From positions 2,666,001 to 2,730,000 of the forward strand of contig JAZARR010000171.1 in assembly GCA_037389465.1 (NCBI GenBank): a stretch of DNA of 64,000 nucleotides, read 5' to 3'. The notes beneath the pieces were generated by a model. The model was given only the letters and a program-made list of their open reading frames with translations, searched no databases and was not told the DNA's origin. Position numbers and translations under genes: made by a program. This DNA is from Baylisascaris procyonis (lineage: Eukaryota; Nematoda; Chromadorea; Rhabditida; Ascarididae). Positions 1 through 12,600 of the stretch are shown here, piece after piece. The first letter of the stretch is position 1; every line of letters begins with the position of its first letter.

Positions 1-87
1 TTGGAAAGCCGATTATGCTAAAGTATCAATAACAACATGAGACAGAGACATACAATTTGAGATTAAAACAACTTTTGCTTGAAAGAT

Positions 88-555
88 TCACTTAACGGTA
101 GTCAGCTGTGCTTCAATATCGCTCTTATCAAGGTCATATAGAGGTAGACGCATTTTGAATTCACTCAGATTATGCACACAATTCATTCCACGCATTTCAC
201 GCTGAAAATATGAATCCATTCAATATGCTTAGACACTATTACCATCAGCACTTCTTCGTATCGGCAAAAGAATTTATTGTAAATTGCTACAATAGATTTG
301 TCGGTATTTCGTACATTCTTCAACACAATTCCACCCATATAGAAGTACGGCGGAATTTGTATAGCGATAGAGTATTGAATATCAAAAATTTTAGTTGTAG
401 AGCAAAGGAGAGAATAGCATCTTAAAATATGGTGCCAAACGGATGAATATTGTTGTACTAGGAAGAAAATGCAGTCAAAAGTTGGCTACAAATGTCAGCA
501 TTCTATTTCGTATATGCTTCTCAGCGACCGTTGCTCATTGTGCGGTACAAGCGAT

Positions 556-612
<57 letters not shown>

Positions 613-3600
613 GATCCCAAAAAACTGTCCGAATAATGCCCCATCATAATGTTGATGGATCTCGATGCTACAGTTATTGAAAATAATCAATGAAAAGGAG
701 AGGAAACTTATACTCTCCACAAATCTTTGCCTCTCCAAAGGTATCTTATTTCCCCTCCACCCAACAAATAAGCACCCCTCAATCTCCAAATCCCACATAC
801 AAAGGCAAACCATCTCCCTCTCAGTTTACAAGGTTTCGAAGCTTCGAACTTAAAACTGGAGATCAAGAAAGAAGTTTGTGTGGGAATCTTCTTATGAAGT
901 CACAACGAACGCCCACTTCCTCTCATTCATCACCTGTGATAAGATCAAATCACTAACCAATGTGATACCAACAGTGGTGCAGAACTTGTTCATTTCTGCA
1001 TCGATATCACATTCAGGTGGCCCATCACAAAGTTCGGATCGCACAAGAACGTGCAGCACTTTCCGTCCCGCTGCATTATGACAAACCCACTGATCGTAGA
1101 ATTCAATCAACTCTTTTTTCGATAGTTTTCGTATTATACCCACTTCCACCTCATCTGCAAACCAACAATACTGTTGCCAACGCCTTCAACATCCTTCAAC
1201 ACTATTAATTAACCTATATTTATTACCATTATTTGTTTTCACCAATTAACTTCGACTTATATCATTGCTGTTCAATAAAAACTGTTCAATAATAGAAGGT
1301 GAGACCATTAGCAAAAAAAGGACTAAAAGCGACTATCGAGCACAGCTGAAAGAAGAAAAAAAATCAAACGAGAGAGTGGAAATGTTAAGTTCTTATTAAA
1401 CAAACAAAGAAATACATAAACGTTCATGAAACCTGCTATCAAATATTGGAGGCGACCCATTAAAGATGGAGGGGGGGGGGGAGTTAAGAACGGAGAGAAT
1501 CCAATACCTAAACGAAGTTTTACGAACTTCTTTAGAAATCAGTGCAAAAAAGAATTTTTGGCCATGTCATGAACATAGCAGCCACGAGACAACTTTTTCT
1601 ACTGTTTTCATATTACGGCTAGTTCTATCTCAACTGTAAACCAGCAACACAACCAAAACGGGTTTTCCATAGCCATTATCTTTCAATCCACTTCTCCATG
1701 GTGAACATTTTATTCATTTGCTTCAACTGAAATACCTCTGTTAAATTGATAGGAACGATCGGTTACTTCTTTCCAATATTTATCAGTAAGAAGTTTCAAC
1801 TTCTTTGGTTTCTCTAAACGTTTTGTGGCAACCGATTCCATATGCGATCGCAACTCTTCATCGCTCATTTTCTCCATCACTTTCTGCAACCAGAAAAAGA
1901 CATCGAGGAAAATTTCGAAGCCAGCCCTGTCCTCGATTCTGAACTCCTTTGTTGATAGATTCTTACCTACTCCCCTTCCCCTACCTCTCTTGTCCGTTCG
2001 AAATTCTTCTCTATGCCCTTCTTAATGAAGAAAGCTTCATCGAAGCAACCAATGTTTCACAATGAACTCTTGTTATCATTTTTAATTGCAACAGATCAAT
2101 TAGCACTTGCAACTCAAAGGCGCTCACATTAAATTGTACTGGATGATAAACTCATAGCAATAGAATGAGTAAAGAGCAAACACTACAAAGATGCGACATA
2201 AGCTAGGTTGAAGTAATTACTATCCAAAATTCACGTCTAAGTGAATGGGATAAGTAATATTATCACAAAAAAATATCCCGAAGAAGCTTACATACTACAA
2301 ATGGTTCCATTGAAACATCCTCTTGGCATAATCATTGACGGTACAGTTAAAAGTGCTCTCAAATCATCCCTGACCACAAGAATGATCATATTATTGCACT
2401 GAACTTTGTTAGGCGTCAATAAGAATCCATAAACGATCAGCGATGACGAACTGCTCTTGCTTCACAATCTCTTTTCCTTTCCGCACTTCTGCTTCCCAAA
2501 GCTGAAAGAACTATTGCCAAACTAACCTTCATATGGTGTATGAAATTTTCGATTCTCCATATAACAAACTTCGGATCCTTTAATCCTTGCACGATAAGTC
2601 TCAGACCATGGCTACCACATTCACGTCGACAAGAACAGAAAACAATATACCCTAAAAATACTAGATCAATTTCATTCATGAAACATTCCGATATGATGAC
2701 TAGTAAGATCAGAGTCCTAGAATCAATTTAAGATTCGATGACTAGTAAAGTTCTGGGAAAAAACATCTGAAATCTATATGCCGACTATTCTTGCTCCCTC
2801 CGCCAATTCTCTCCTCGTCTTAGTCCTCCAATTCTGAGGGTTCAAAACATAGCTCATTGATTTAAATTTCCTATCACTGCAAAAATCTTTAGTCGACTCG
2901 TTACTCGTATCCCAAACTTTCGTTCGACGGCAACCGCCTATCGATTTTCAGTCGACTCTACTGTTGTAGCTCAACAACTGACAGAATACGATTACTGGCT
3001 GATTGTAAAATCGAAACGAACGATCACCGATCACACATCAAATAGTTCACTTCAGCGCTTCTTTGAAATGATTTATTAAAACGTTCGAGTCCTCAAATTT
3101 AAGCCAGCTTTCTTTTCTATCATGAAATCTATTTCTGAAATACAACCATCTAATAAACCTATCTCCTATCTGCAGGAAATTTTCTGGATCATCCTAATTC
3201 CTTCCCTATATAAGGTCGCAATGCGCAACTCTAATTTATAAAGAAGGACTCACCGAGTTGTTCCTTAGTACGAAGAATATCAAAAGATGGTTCTTGGAAG
3301 ATCTGTGACAATAAACTCAATAAAGCGCCACCGCGATTCGATCGTTGTCCCACTTGCAGGAATGTCAATAAAGTGGAATTGATATGCGTTTTCTGCGTTC
3401 TTCTATACAACGTTGTGGAAGCTAAAACAATTTTGGACATGGAATTTGTAACATTCAATTGCAAAAAAAGAGGCGAATGAATGATTATCTAAAAGTATCG
3501 ATTGAGAGCGGCCGCACATTCCCGCAAATATATAATAAAAGTGCATGACCATCCTGAAATTCCCGACCTCTATCTCGACTCTATGAGCATGCAGCGATTT

Positions 3601-6600
3601 TATTAACACATGCAAACTGCTAATGACATATAACCAATTAGTGATTAATATTCATAAAAAGAATAGGCAGAATGCGCATACGAAGAAAAACCTGAACGAT
3701 GTATTTAATAAACCTGTCTCAAGATACCGTTGCCTCCTATATCCTTCTTTATCCCCACTGTTGTTTAATGAAATCCAATAGAGCAATACTCGATAAAGAC
3801 CCACTATAAGTTTATCAATTTCTGAGAGCTAACCAGTAGGAAGTTGATGCTCTTTGAACTGTAGCGATTCTTTCTTGTCTATTGGCTTGCATCCTATACG
3901 TGCCATCTTTATCTTCTCAACGAGCGATTTGATTAGACTCCCACTTGTCTAAAGGATAGCAATAAAATCTTTTGGGAAAGTCATTCGAGGCGATAATACA
4001 AAAAAAAAAAAAATCTTAAGAACAACAAATTCGATATAATTCAGTAACGCAGTACCTTGGAATATTTTATTGGAAGGACTTCCATTCTGTATTTTCCATT
4101 GTATTATTCGATCCACCTTATATAACGGCAAATAAATAAGAAAATCTTATCACATCCGGGAATATCTTCGTCTCCAAAATGACCATAAATGAATATATCA
4201 GAGCAGAAGAGAAATAAATTCTAACCTGTTCGTCGATATTGCCATGTACAAGTGCTTCAATATGAAACGATTTGAAGAAGATTTCAATATATTCATTCAA
4301 TCCAACCAAAGAAGCATCTGAAATCTAATTGTTTTCAAAAGTGTATTCAATGTACTCTTCTGTTTATTTCAATTTATACTTTCGCAACAAAAAAACAAAA
4401 TTTCACAACTCACTAAGTGCGAGGTTGACAGAAGAAAAGAATGATCACCAAACATTTCAAACGAATAAAATACGCCGAAATATTTAGAACGACCTTCTCC
4501 CTCCCCCTTATAATAAAATCCAATCCTTATATTGGTCGCAGAAGTGAGCACAACTATTCAAAGCCGAGCGCGCAAGTGCCAGGCTCCATTTCAGAAGGGT
4601 GTGCTGCCCGGAACTTACTTTAAATTTCGGATACATCAGGCGAATATCTTAAAAGGCTACATTCCCCCCTCCCCCCCCCACACACACACACAAGGAAATG
4701 CATAAAAATGCAGAAAATTCACTTTCACAGGCAAATATTGGCACCGATTAACAAAACTTTCATCTCAATGATACTTCTTGCATCCTTCCTCAAAGATTTC
4801 AATTTTTGTCACTAAAACTCTACAGTGAGCCACAAAAACCAAAAGACCTCTCTCTAATAGCAGACTCGGGAACAACTTACAGGCAGTGAGGTAGTGAGAA
4901 AAAACGGGATTTGAAAATATAACTGCTGCCTCTAAATGGACGCAAGAGACCAACCAATTTAAGCGGTGTAATACTCACGTATCGAACAATATCACTTCAA
5001 GTAACGATCATCGGTGATCCTATGTTAATCTCACCATTTGTAGCACTAAGCAACTCCTCTTTAGACCACTTTTTCTCAGCAAGTACCAATTTCAGATAGA
5101 ATACAGCTTGTCTGAATGGTTGCTCGAGAAAGAAATTTCGCAATTTCCTCGCACATTGCTCCTGTTGAACCTTGAATATATTCTCATCTGTAAAAAACTT
5201 TTTTTTTAAAAGTTTATTTTTAACGGATGAGGAAAATAAACACCAGTAAAAGAAACGAGCAAAAATTTAGGCATTGTGCTATCCAAAGAGATTTCATTTC
5301 ACTCAAATTCTCTCCTCATCGCTCTCATCACCAAATATAATCACTTAAATATTTGTAATATTCAAGTAGAAATCAGCTATGCACTCATTTGTATCTTTGT
5401 TGCCACAAAGTCCAAACCCACTCAGTCAGCCTCAATCCCATGAAAATTCACGGTTCCTTTCTGACTTTGTGCACCTCTCAGCTTTTCTTTTTCTCTTCAC
5501 CAACGTAACCTTTAAGAGCTTTCAAGTCATCTTCATGAGCGAAAACATTTTCGGCGTCGGATTTTTGTACCGATTGAATGCCAAAGGAAAAAAGAAGAAA
5601 GTTTCTAAATGTGCAGAAAAATGTACAAATGAATAAAACCATAGAAAAGTGTCAATCGCAATACTAGCCGAACGAATAAATCAAGCAATTACATACTCGG
5701 TTGGAAGTGAACCAACGAAGTGATCAGCATATTCAAAAAAAGTGGTACTTTTTCGTTGAAACCCTCAAGCTTCAACTCAAGTCCATGTGCTTTCGGCTGT
5801 AATTGATAGTTGAGATTGATAAGCGCTGCATCGTAGACTTTTGCCGACATTGCATCCTATAATTAGACGCATTTAATCAATCAAGAAGCACACGTTTCCA
5901 AATGTTTACGGCATGATAATCCTAGGCAGTTTGTCTTTTTCGTTTCAAGAAGAGATGAGAAAAAAGTAGAGCGTAAAATCAACCAATGCTTAGCAGTAAT
6001 TCCCTCAGAAATTCAAAGGCGTACAAGCATTTCCTCATGGGCTTTGTTCCGCATATGTGACCAGATCGGATTAACTCCCTTACCACATGCAAAAAAAAAA
6101 AAAAAAAATCCCAAAGAACCCAAAGTTGCTCTTACTTAAAATAAAATATGAATATATAAAACCACCCAGTTTCTTATGAAAATCAAAAAAAAAATAAGCC
6201 CGATGAATATAACTTATGAATGTAAAGAATAAATTGGCGACAACTATCACCTTGAAACATTCGACCATCAAATCCATATAAGCAAAATCGGCCGGAGTGC
6301 GATAACTGACCGGAGAGCTAATCCATAAGTATATAGTACATTTAGGGAGTCCATAACTGGTATCCGTAGAATGCCACAACCTTGACCATTCATCATTATG
6401 CAAAAGATGAGGATAATTCACCCTATAAAACGCCATTCGAAGTACCAAAGACAAAAGCCTAACATTGCAACTTCCGAATTGTATTGTGAACAGAGGATTT
6501 CTCAATTTTGATATATAAGAATCAATCAAAAACGATCAAAACGATTCTAAGAAATCAGCATAATTATAGTAGACTAATTTAACGATGAATCTTAAAACTT

Positions 6601-9600
6601 ATTCCAAATTACAACGATTAGAAAGAATATTAAAACAATCGTGGAATATGAAATTAACACAAAAATAAAGCTTTTTAGATGAATACGACGTACTTTGGTT
6701 CAGGAAATTTGATAGAAAAATTGGTTGGAATATATTCATTTGGTGGCGGAAGTGCGAGATCCTCATTTCGTTCAATTATCGCTCTCTCACAAGATACTAT
6801 AAACTCCTGTAAACATGCAATATCTCTGAAATTATTGTCATAATTTCATCGACTATTCTATCGTTGACTGCTGTCGTCATATGACGATGTCATATACCTT
6901 CGACTTCAAGCATTCCGAAACAATAAAAGCAACAAATAATACATTGACCTACGAAAGCGACCGGTTGTGTGAATTGCTATCAGAAGGAAGCTAAGGGTTC
7001 AATCATCAGACGTTTTCTACGTTGAAAAAAAGAGAAATTTTGAGGAAATGTTGATTAATACTTTTTAAAAAATCATAAAAAGTAGAAGGCTCACTCCCCT
7101 CATTTAAAAAAAAATCAAGTAAGAGGGAAAAGAATCAACGAACCTTTGTGAAAGGGTATCTCTTATATTCAGTTGCATACCATTTTTCTTTATCGAAACC
7201 TGTAATTAACAATTACTAAATTTATTCTAAAATCTTTTAAATGGAAATACTCAATAAACGAATAACCGTGGAATTTGATAAGAGAGGCCCAATAGACTAA
7301 TGAAATGGTGCAATAAAGCGTCTTGAATCCCCTCTTGCTGCCTATGATGCCCTACCATTGTTGACGACTCGAAGGAAAAGTGTCGTCCGTTGCTGAAAAA
7401 AAAAAAAAATGGAAGCATAAAAAAATATCGAATACTATATCGTCACTCAAACATGTGAAAATAGATAACATGAAATTTTCTCAATATTGATCAAATAAGT
7501 AGTGGAATTGGTGGAGTGGTTATCTTGTAAGCAAACATCACCCAACCTAACAGCATCAGGACAAAGGGCAAATAATCGTCCTTCAACGTCCTTTTATAAC
7601 CTCCCAAAAGGGGAATCGAAATGTCGCACCGTTGCCATCGAATTGTTTCGATATAACGAAATAGATGAAGTTATCTGGACGAAGTTGGTTGAGCATAGTT
7701 ACGATCAATCCCTCATCATAGAGGTCACAACGACGATGAGCATACAATACATCCTCCATTGGATACTCCAACATTTGTTGACTGAGATATGGAGCGTAAT
7801 ATATCGGCTGCTCCTTATCCTATAATTTGGGATCACTTTCATCTCGTTCATCTCAAAGAATATCCTCGCAATTTGGAACTTATATCCTTTCAAGCGACAT
7901 GAGGACAATGATTATGAAAGGAAGGGAGATCGAGCAGATAAAGCAGATGGATTACGAAGTGGGACATGATTTCGTGCCCATAGGCAAAATTCTCCGTATC
8001 GCTGCTGCATCATAAAACTTCCATGAAGAAAAAATCAAAATAAACCAAAATTGGTGAATATTTTTCAAAGCGATTTTCATAAACAGTAAATGAAGAGCAA
8101 AAAAAAAAGAGATTGTATTCACCTTATAAGTAAAAAGAAGTTTATAGATTTGTGCCATTTCATTCCACCATCTACGCAGAGAACCACTTCTCTTCAATAG
8201 GCCAATATAGTTGAACAATAGTCGAATAATGTCATCAATATGAGCGAAACCATCTGAAAATTAAAACTTATATAACAATCATAGCATAGTCTTCAACCTC
8301 TTTTACTGAAATTAGCATCTTAGAGATTCGTTAAGACAAAATTTCAAGTGCTTTTCGATTTCAAGAGTTTCCGGCACCCTCCCCCTCCCTTCTGCACAGC
8401 CCTTTCCCCAGTATGCCGATAAGGGTATGTGGGCTTTAATGCTATTCTTCAATAGCACTGGCCATTATTGAACTACCTCTGAGGCATAAAATAAGCTAGT
8501 TAATATAAAATCTGAGGCCCAACTAAGATATAGAAACCAAATCACCTTCGCTGATGTCAATCTCGATTTGAAAGGAGCCAAACCCAGTAGCTGGATAATC
8601 ACTTCCACAACACAACCTTGTTATCCACGCACGTTTTTTGAGCGCTGCATGCAACGATCCGACTCCCTCATGACCAATAAGATGTGCTGAAATATTTGAG
8701 ACAATCATTAGCGCATAACCTCTTTCAGAATCTTTGACAGTTAGAAATTCGCCCATCTTTAAGGTATAATGAGAATACATTATACCTTGAAAATGACAAA
8801 AAAAAACTCAATTCTGCGATAGAAGGAAGAAAAGAAACGTTATAAAAACGATGTCGATGAATTATGATGTCCATTTGGTCCATAAAAGAGCGAGATCAGA
8901 TCCCTTCTGAACGAAATTTCACCATTTGATCGTTCCTCGCCCCTTTGCTTATACTACATGCTGTTGGCGTGTATCGACTGTTGACATGTATCGACTATAC
9001 ACTGCATCAACGACAATAAAACGCCCTGACACCAAAACAATCAATGGCAATTAACATGTACATGGAGAGTACAAAACTATGCGATTGGGAAACCATAGAG
9101 GCTTAAGAGAAACCATAAATAGATGCCATATCCACCGATTTTCATTATTATAACTTTCATGCTAGTGAAATAAGAGTGATGAAGAGGGAAACAAACATGG
9201 TTAAGACACATAGGAACCGCATCAGAATACGCGATTTTGGAAAATAAAAATCGCAAAGCGTATAAGGAAGTAGCGAACCTATGAAGTTAGTTGCTTGCGA
9301 TCTGTAATGTTTCCTATCATCCAGAATCGGGAAACGGAACAGCACTTTACGGATGTCTTGCACCGGCACTACCTGAAATATACCCCATTCACGAACAATA
9401 CAGTATGATAAAAGAAGGAAATCCATACTACAATTGTCTCCCTTAAGCGAGAGAGATTCACAAAAAACGCAAATTTCAATTTCTCTTTGTGCCCTTAAGA
9501 AAAGGAAAATACTAAAACTTGTTCCATGATCACTGCGGATGAAGAAAATAAATACTGTAGATGAGAAGGGATAAAAACGCATTCACTTATAAACAAAGTC

Positions 9601-12600
9601 TTATCTCGCATTTCCTTAAAACGTCACCGCTTCAGAGCAACGAGACGATCATGCTGAATCAGGAAGTTTGATGAACTTTATTAAGTCTGAAGAAAAAATA
9701 TTTTAATTTCATAAAGTAAACCTCAATTCTTTGTTTAAGCTGTTCCATTCCAAGCGGGTGTTCATTCCAGCTAGGACGAATAACGCTCTTGTTTTGAATG
9801 TTAGGGAATCCTAGCTGTTTTATGTAGACTTCAAGATCATCGAGACTCTCTTGGCCGATTATGCAAACCGTCATACTGAAAAATGAATTATCAACGAGAT
9901 TAGGAGAATCACCACAATTTGCCTCTAATACTCCGAATCGGATTTCCAGAAACCCTTTCCAGGTCCATAATCAATCGATTATGAAACAAGAAAATGCGCT
10001 TTCCGACCGGAAGAACTCGAGCCAAGCAATCAGTGGTTGCTAGCATGATACGTGAAACATGTCCCAAACTTGATACAATTTCAACGCGTTAATTGGGAAG
10101 GAAGAGAGTGTTTGAAGACTGCATCGACAGGCGCTAGTCACCCCTTTCTGGATCCGGTTTATCCCTTCTTTCACCCCGGAAACGGAAGGTGCATCGATTT
10201 GAACTGCTTACATCACATCGCCAACTCATCAAACATATGTTCCATCACGGTGCGATGCGTTACTTGATTTATTACCTAGAAAGTAATCGGAAATTGCCCA
10301 TATCAATCAATTATCATGACTGAGGAACGTTCCAATGGAGATCTGAACGACATTTCCGATGGAATAGATTTTCCAGCTCTACAGTACAATATAATTGATG
10401 CAGCTCAATAACGAGGCCAGAAGGAAGCAAATTTTTACGAATTCTGTCCATTATATTGGACAATATTCGACCGCAATTTGCATCGCTTCAGGAACAATTT
10501 GCATCGCTTCAGGAACCTCGTCCCGTTATTTGAACAAGCTCATAGCGCATCACCCTTCACTACCGTTCTTCGACCCCTTGGGATCTTTTATACTTTGTGT
10601 CAAACGATAACTGTGTACGATGTTCTCTAAATCATTATCTAATCCTTGAGTGAAAAAATCGTTGCCCACGAAAGATTAGCTTCATGTATGATTGCGAGTA
10701 ATTTCAAATCACCAAAACTTAATTGATAAATAAGAAAACTGTCAAATACCCTCAGTTTCTTCTGATCGCAATGAAAGCAAAAAGAAACAATAGAGAAGGA
10801 TCAAAGAAAATCAACTCAACTTACATATTAGCAGAATAGAACGACTGATGAAAATGAAGGAGCGCCTCACGTGTATTAATACCTTTCGCTTTCGGCTCCT
10901 CATATAAGGTCATCTTATTTCCCGTACCAAACTTCAAATAGTCATGGCCACGACGAGATAGAGACCTGCAAATCGACCAGCCAACCTGAATAACGCGAAC
11001 TATACAATAGTTAACAGAAGCAATAGGATAAACTATATAGATCACTAGCATCGAATGTTCTTGCTATTCACGGGGATATATCAAGCTGAATAAAATCTGT
11101 CAGAAAGCAATGACCAACAATCACATACTCACTAGCAAAAACATGGAGAGAAATACAAGATTCTGATAGTGGTATGATATGATAATCCAGAAATGCTGTG
11201 AGAAAATCACAGCAAGATGCTAAAAAAAACGCCAAATCTTAAGCCTATTTTCATGCGTATTTACAAGTGAAATAGCCCATCGAAATATGCCATGAATTTT
11301 TGATAGTAGAACCCGTTCAAAGGGAATAAAAAATAATGCGAATTGAATATTTTCTAGCCTCAAAATAATCAATGGAATTCGAATACATAATCAACGAATC
11401 CTTCATTTTGAAGCTTTCTTTCCTTTACCGTTTAATCGGAAACCTCAATAATAAGCTTTAGAATTAATAATTATTTTTCAATTGTTAATAAAACACCTAA
11501 AGACAAACTTGTTTCAACAAAGAATATTCAACAAATCATGGTCATCATGAGCGTAAACAAACTTAGCCATTACATTTAAAATAATATTTCCTCCATAACC
11601 AGGCAAAATCCCCCATCTTACTCCCCTTCTGAATCTGATGAAGACATTCTGAAAACAAATACAATAAAGATAAAAAGACGAAGATCTCTTAGATCTATAT
11701 TTATATCTATACCTTAATCCTATATCATATCTCAGATATTATGCCCGTTCAAGTGAACAATAAATACAAAACAAAAACCAACTTTTCCAATTGATAAACT
11801 CTTCTTGAATCCACTTTGTAGTTGTTTTTATTCTCCGAATCGACAGCATTTACTTCACGTTCGGTTGCACTTTCGGTGAATTGTGGACTGAGGAAAAATT
11901 GCACCAATATATCTAACGCTTTCTATAATAAATAATATAAATATAAAATTGTGACATCGAAAAAATTTTGTTGTAAATTATAAAACTACAATAAATTAGG
12001 ATAATATATGAATAATGGTAATGATGTTAGAACGATAAAACTAAGGAGGAAAGTCGAAATTTGGTTTTCACAGATTGAAATTCGGCTATGGCTATTTTCG
12101 GCTTGCCGACTGCAGTTGAAATTTGTTTTCATTTGAATGCTTTCACCCGATTACTGATTGCCATCTTTCTATCAGAACTGGATTCAATGAAGTGCAGGAA
12201 TTCTACAGATCGAAGGTCTGCCCGATTCCTTCGGAGTCCTGGAGGTCAGTAGTGAGTCAAAGAATTATGGTCAGCACGTGATACGCTGTGTCGTGACATT
12301 CAGATATTTGGAAATATGAAACAAAAATAATGTTACTCCAGCGGAAATAAACGTGATTTGTTGGTGGAGGAGACCAAGGCTGCAATGCATGGTTAAGGGG
12401 GGGAAGGGGTGAAAGCAGCAGCAGAATGAGCAAAGGACAGAACGGGAAATTTAAGCACAACACAACACTTCAAATTTGTTCACGCCATGTAAATGATCTA
12501 AAATTATACTTGTTTCTAAACGACGATCCACACGTAATATTCACTGCATCAAAAGCTTTCATAAGACGTGAGAAGGGGAAGAGGAGAATGTGGCTAGGAG

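Noticed and set aside
5510..5582. Minus-strand frame [16 protein letters not shown] resembling IDE exon 15 ([11 protein letters not shown])
   Set aside because: It lacks a usable acceptor, and exons 5856-5697 and 5187-5035 join in phase without it. The similarity is only a few residues.
7314..7386. Apparent frameshift that would break IDE in the WYG region
   Set aside because: The true exon is 7199-7144, which joins in phase on both sides and encodes [18 protein letters not shown]. The gene is intact; the other segment is intronic.
11592..11651. Small phase-compatible candidate exon in IDE intron 4 (MSSSDSEGE)
   Set aside because: It is not conserved in IDE, and skipping it joins QLEK directly to [16 protein letters not shown], as in the family.
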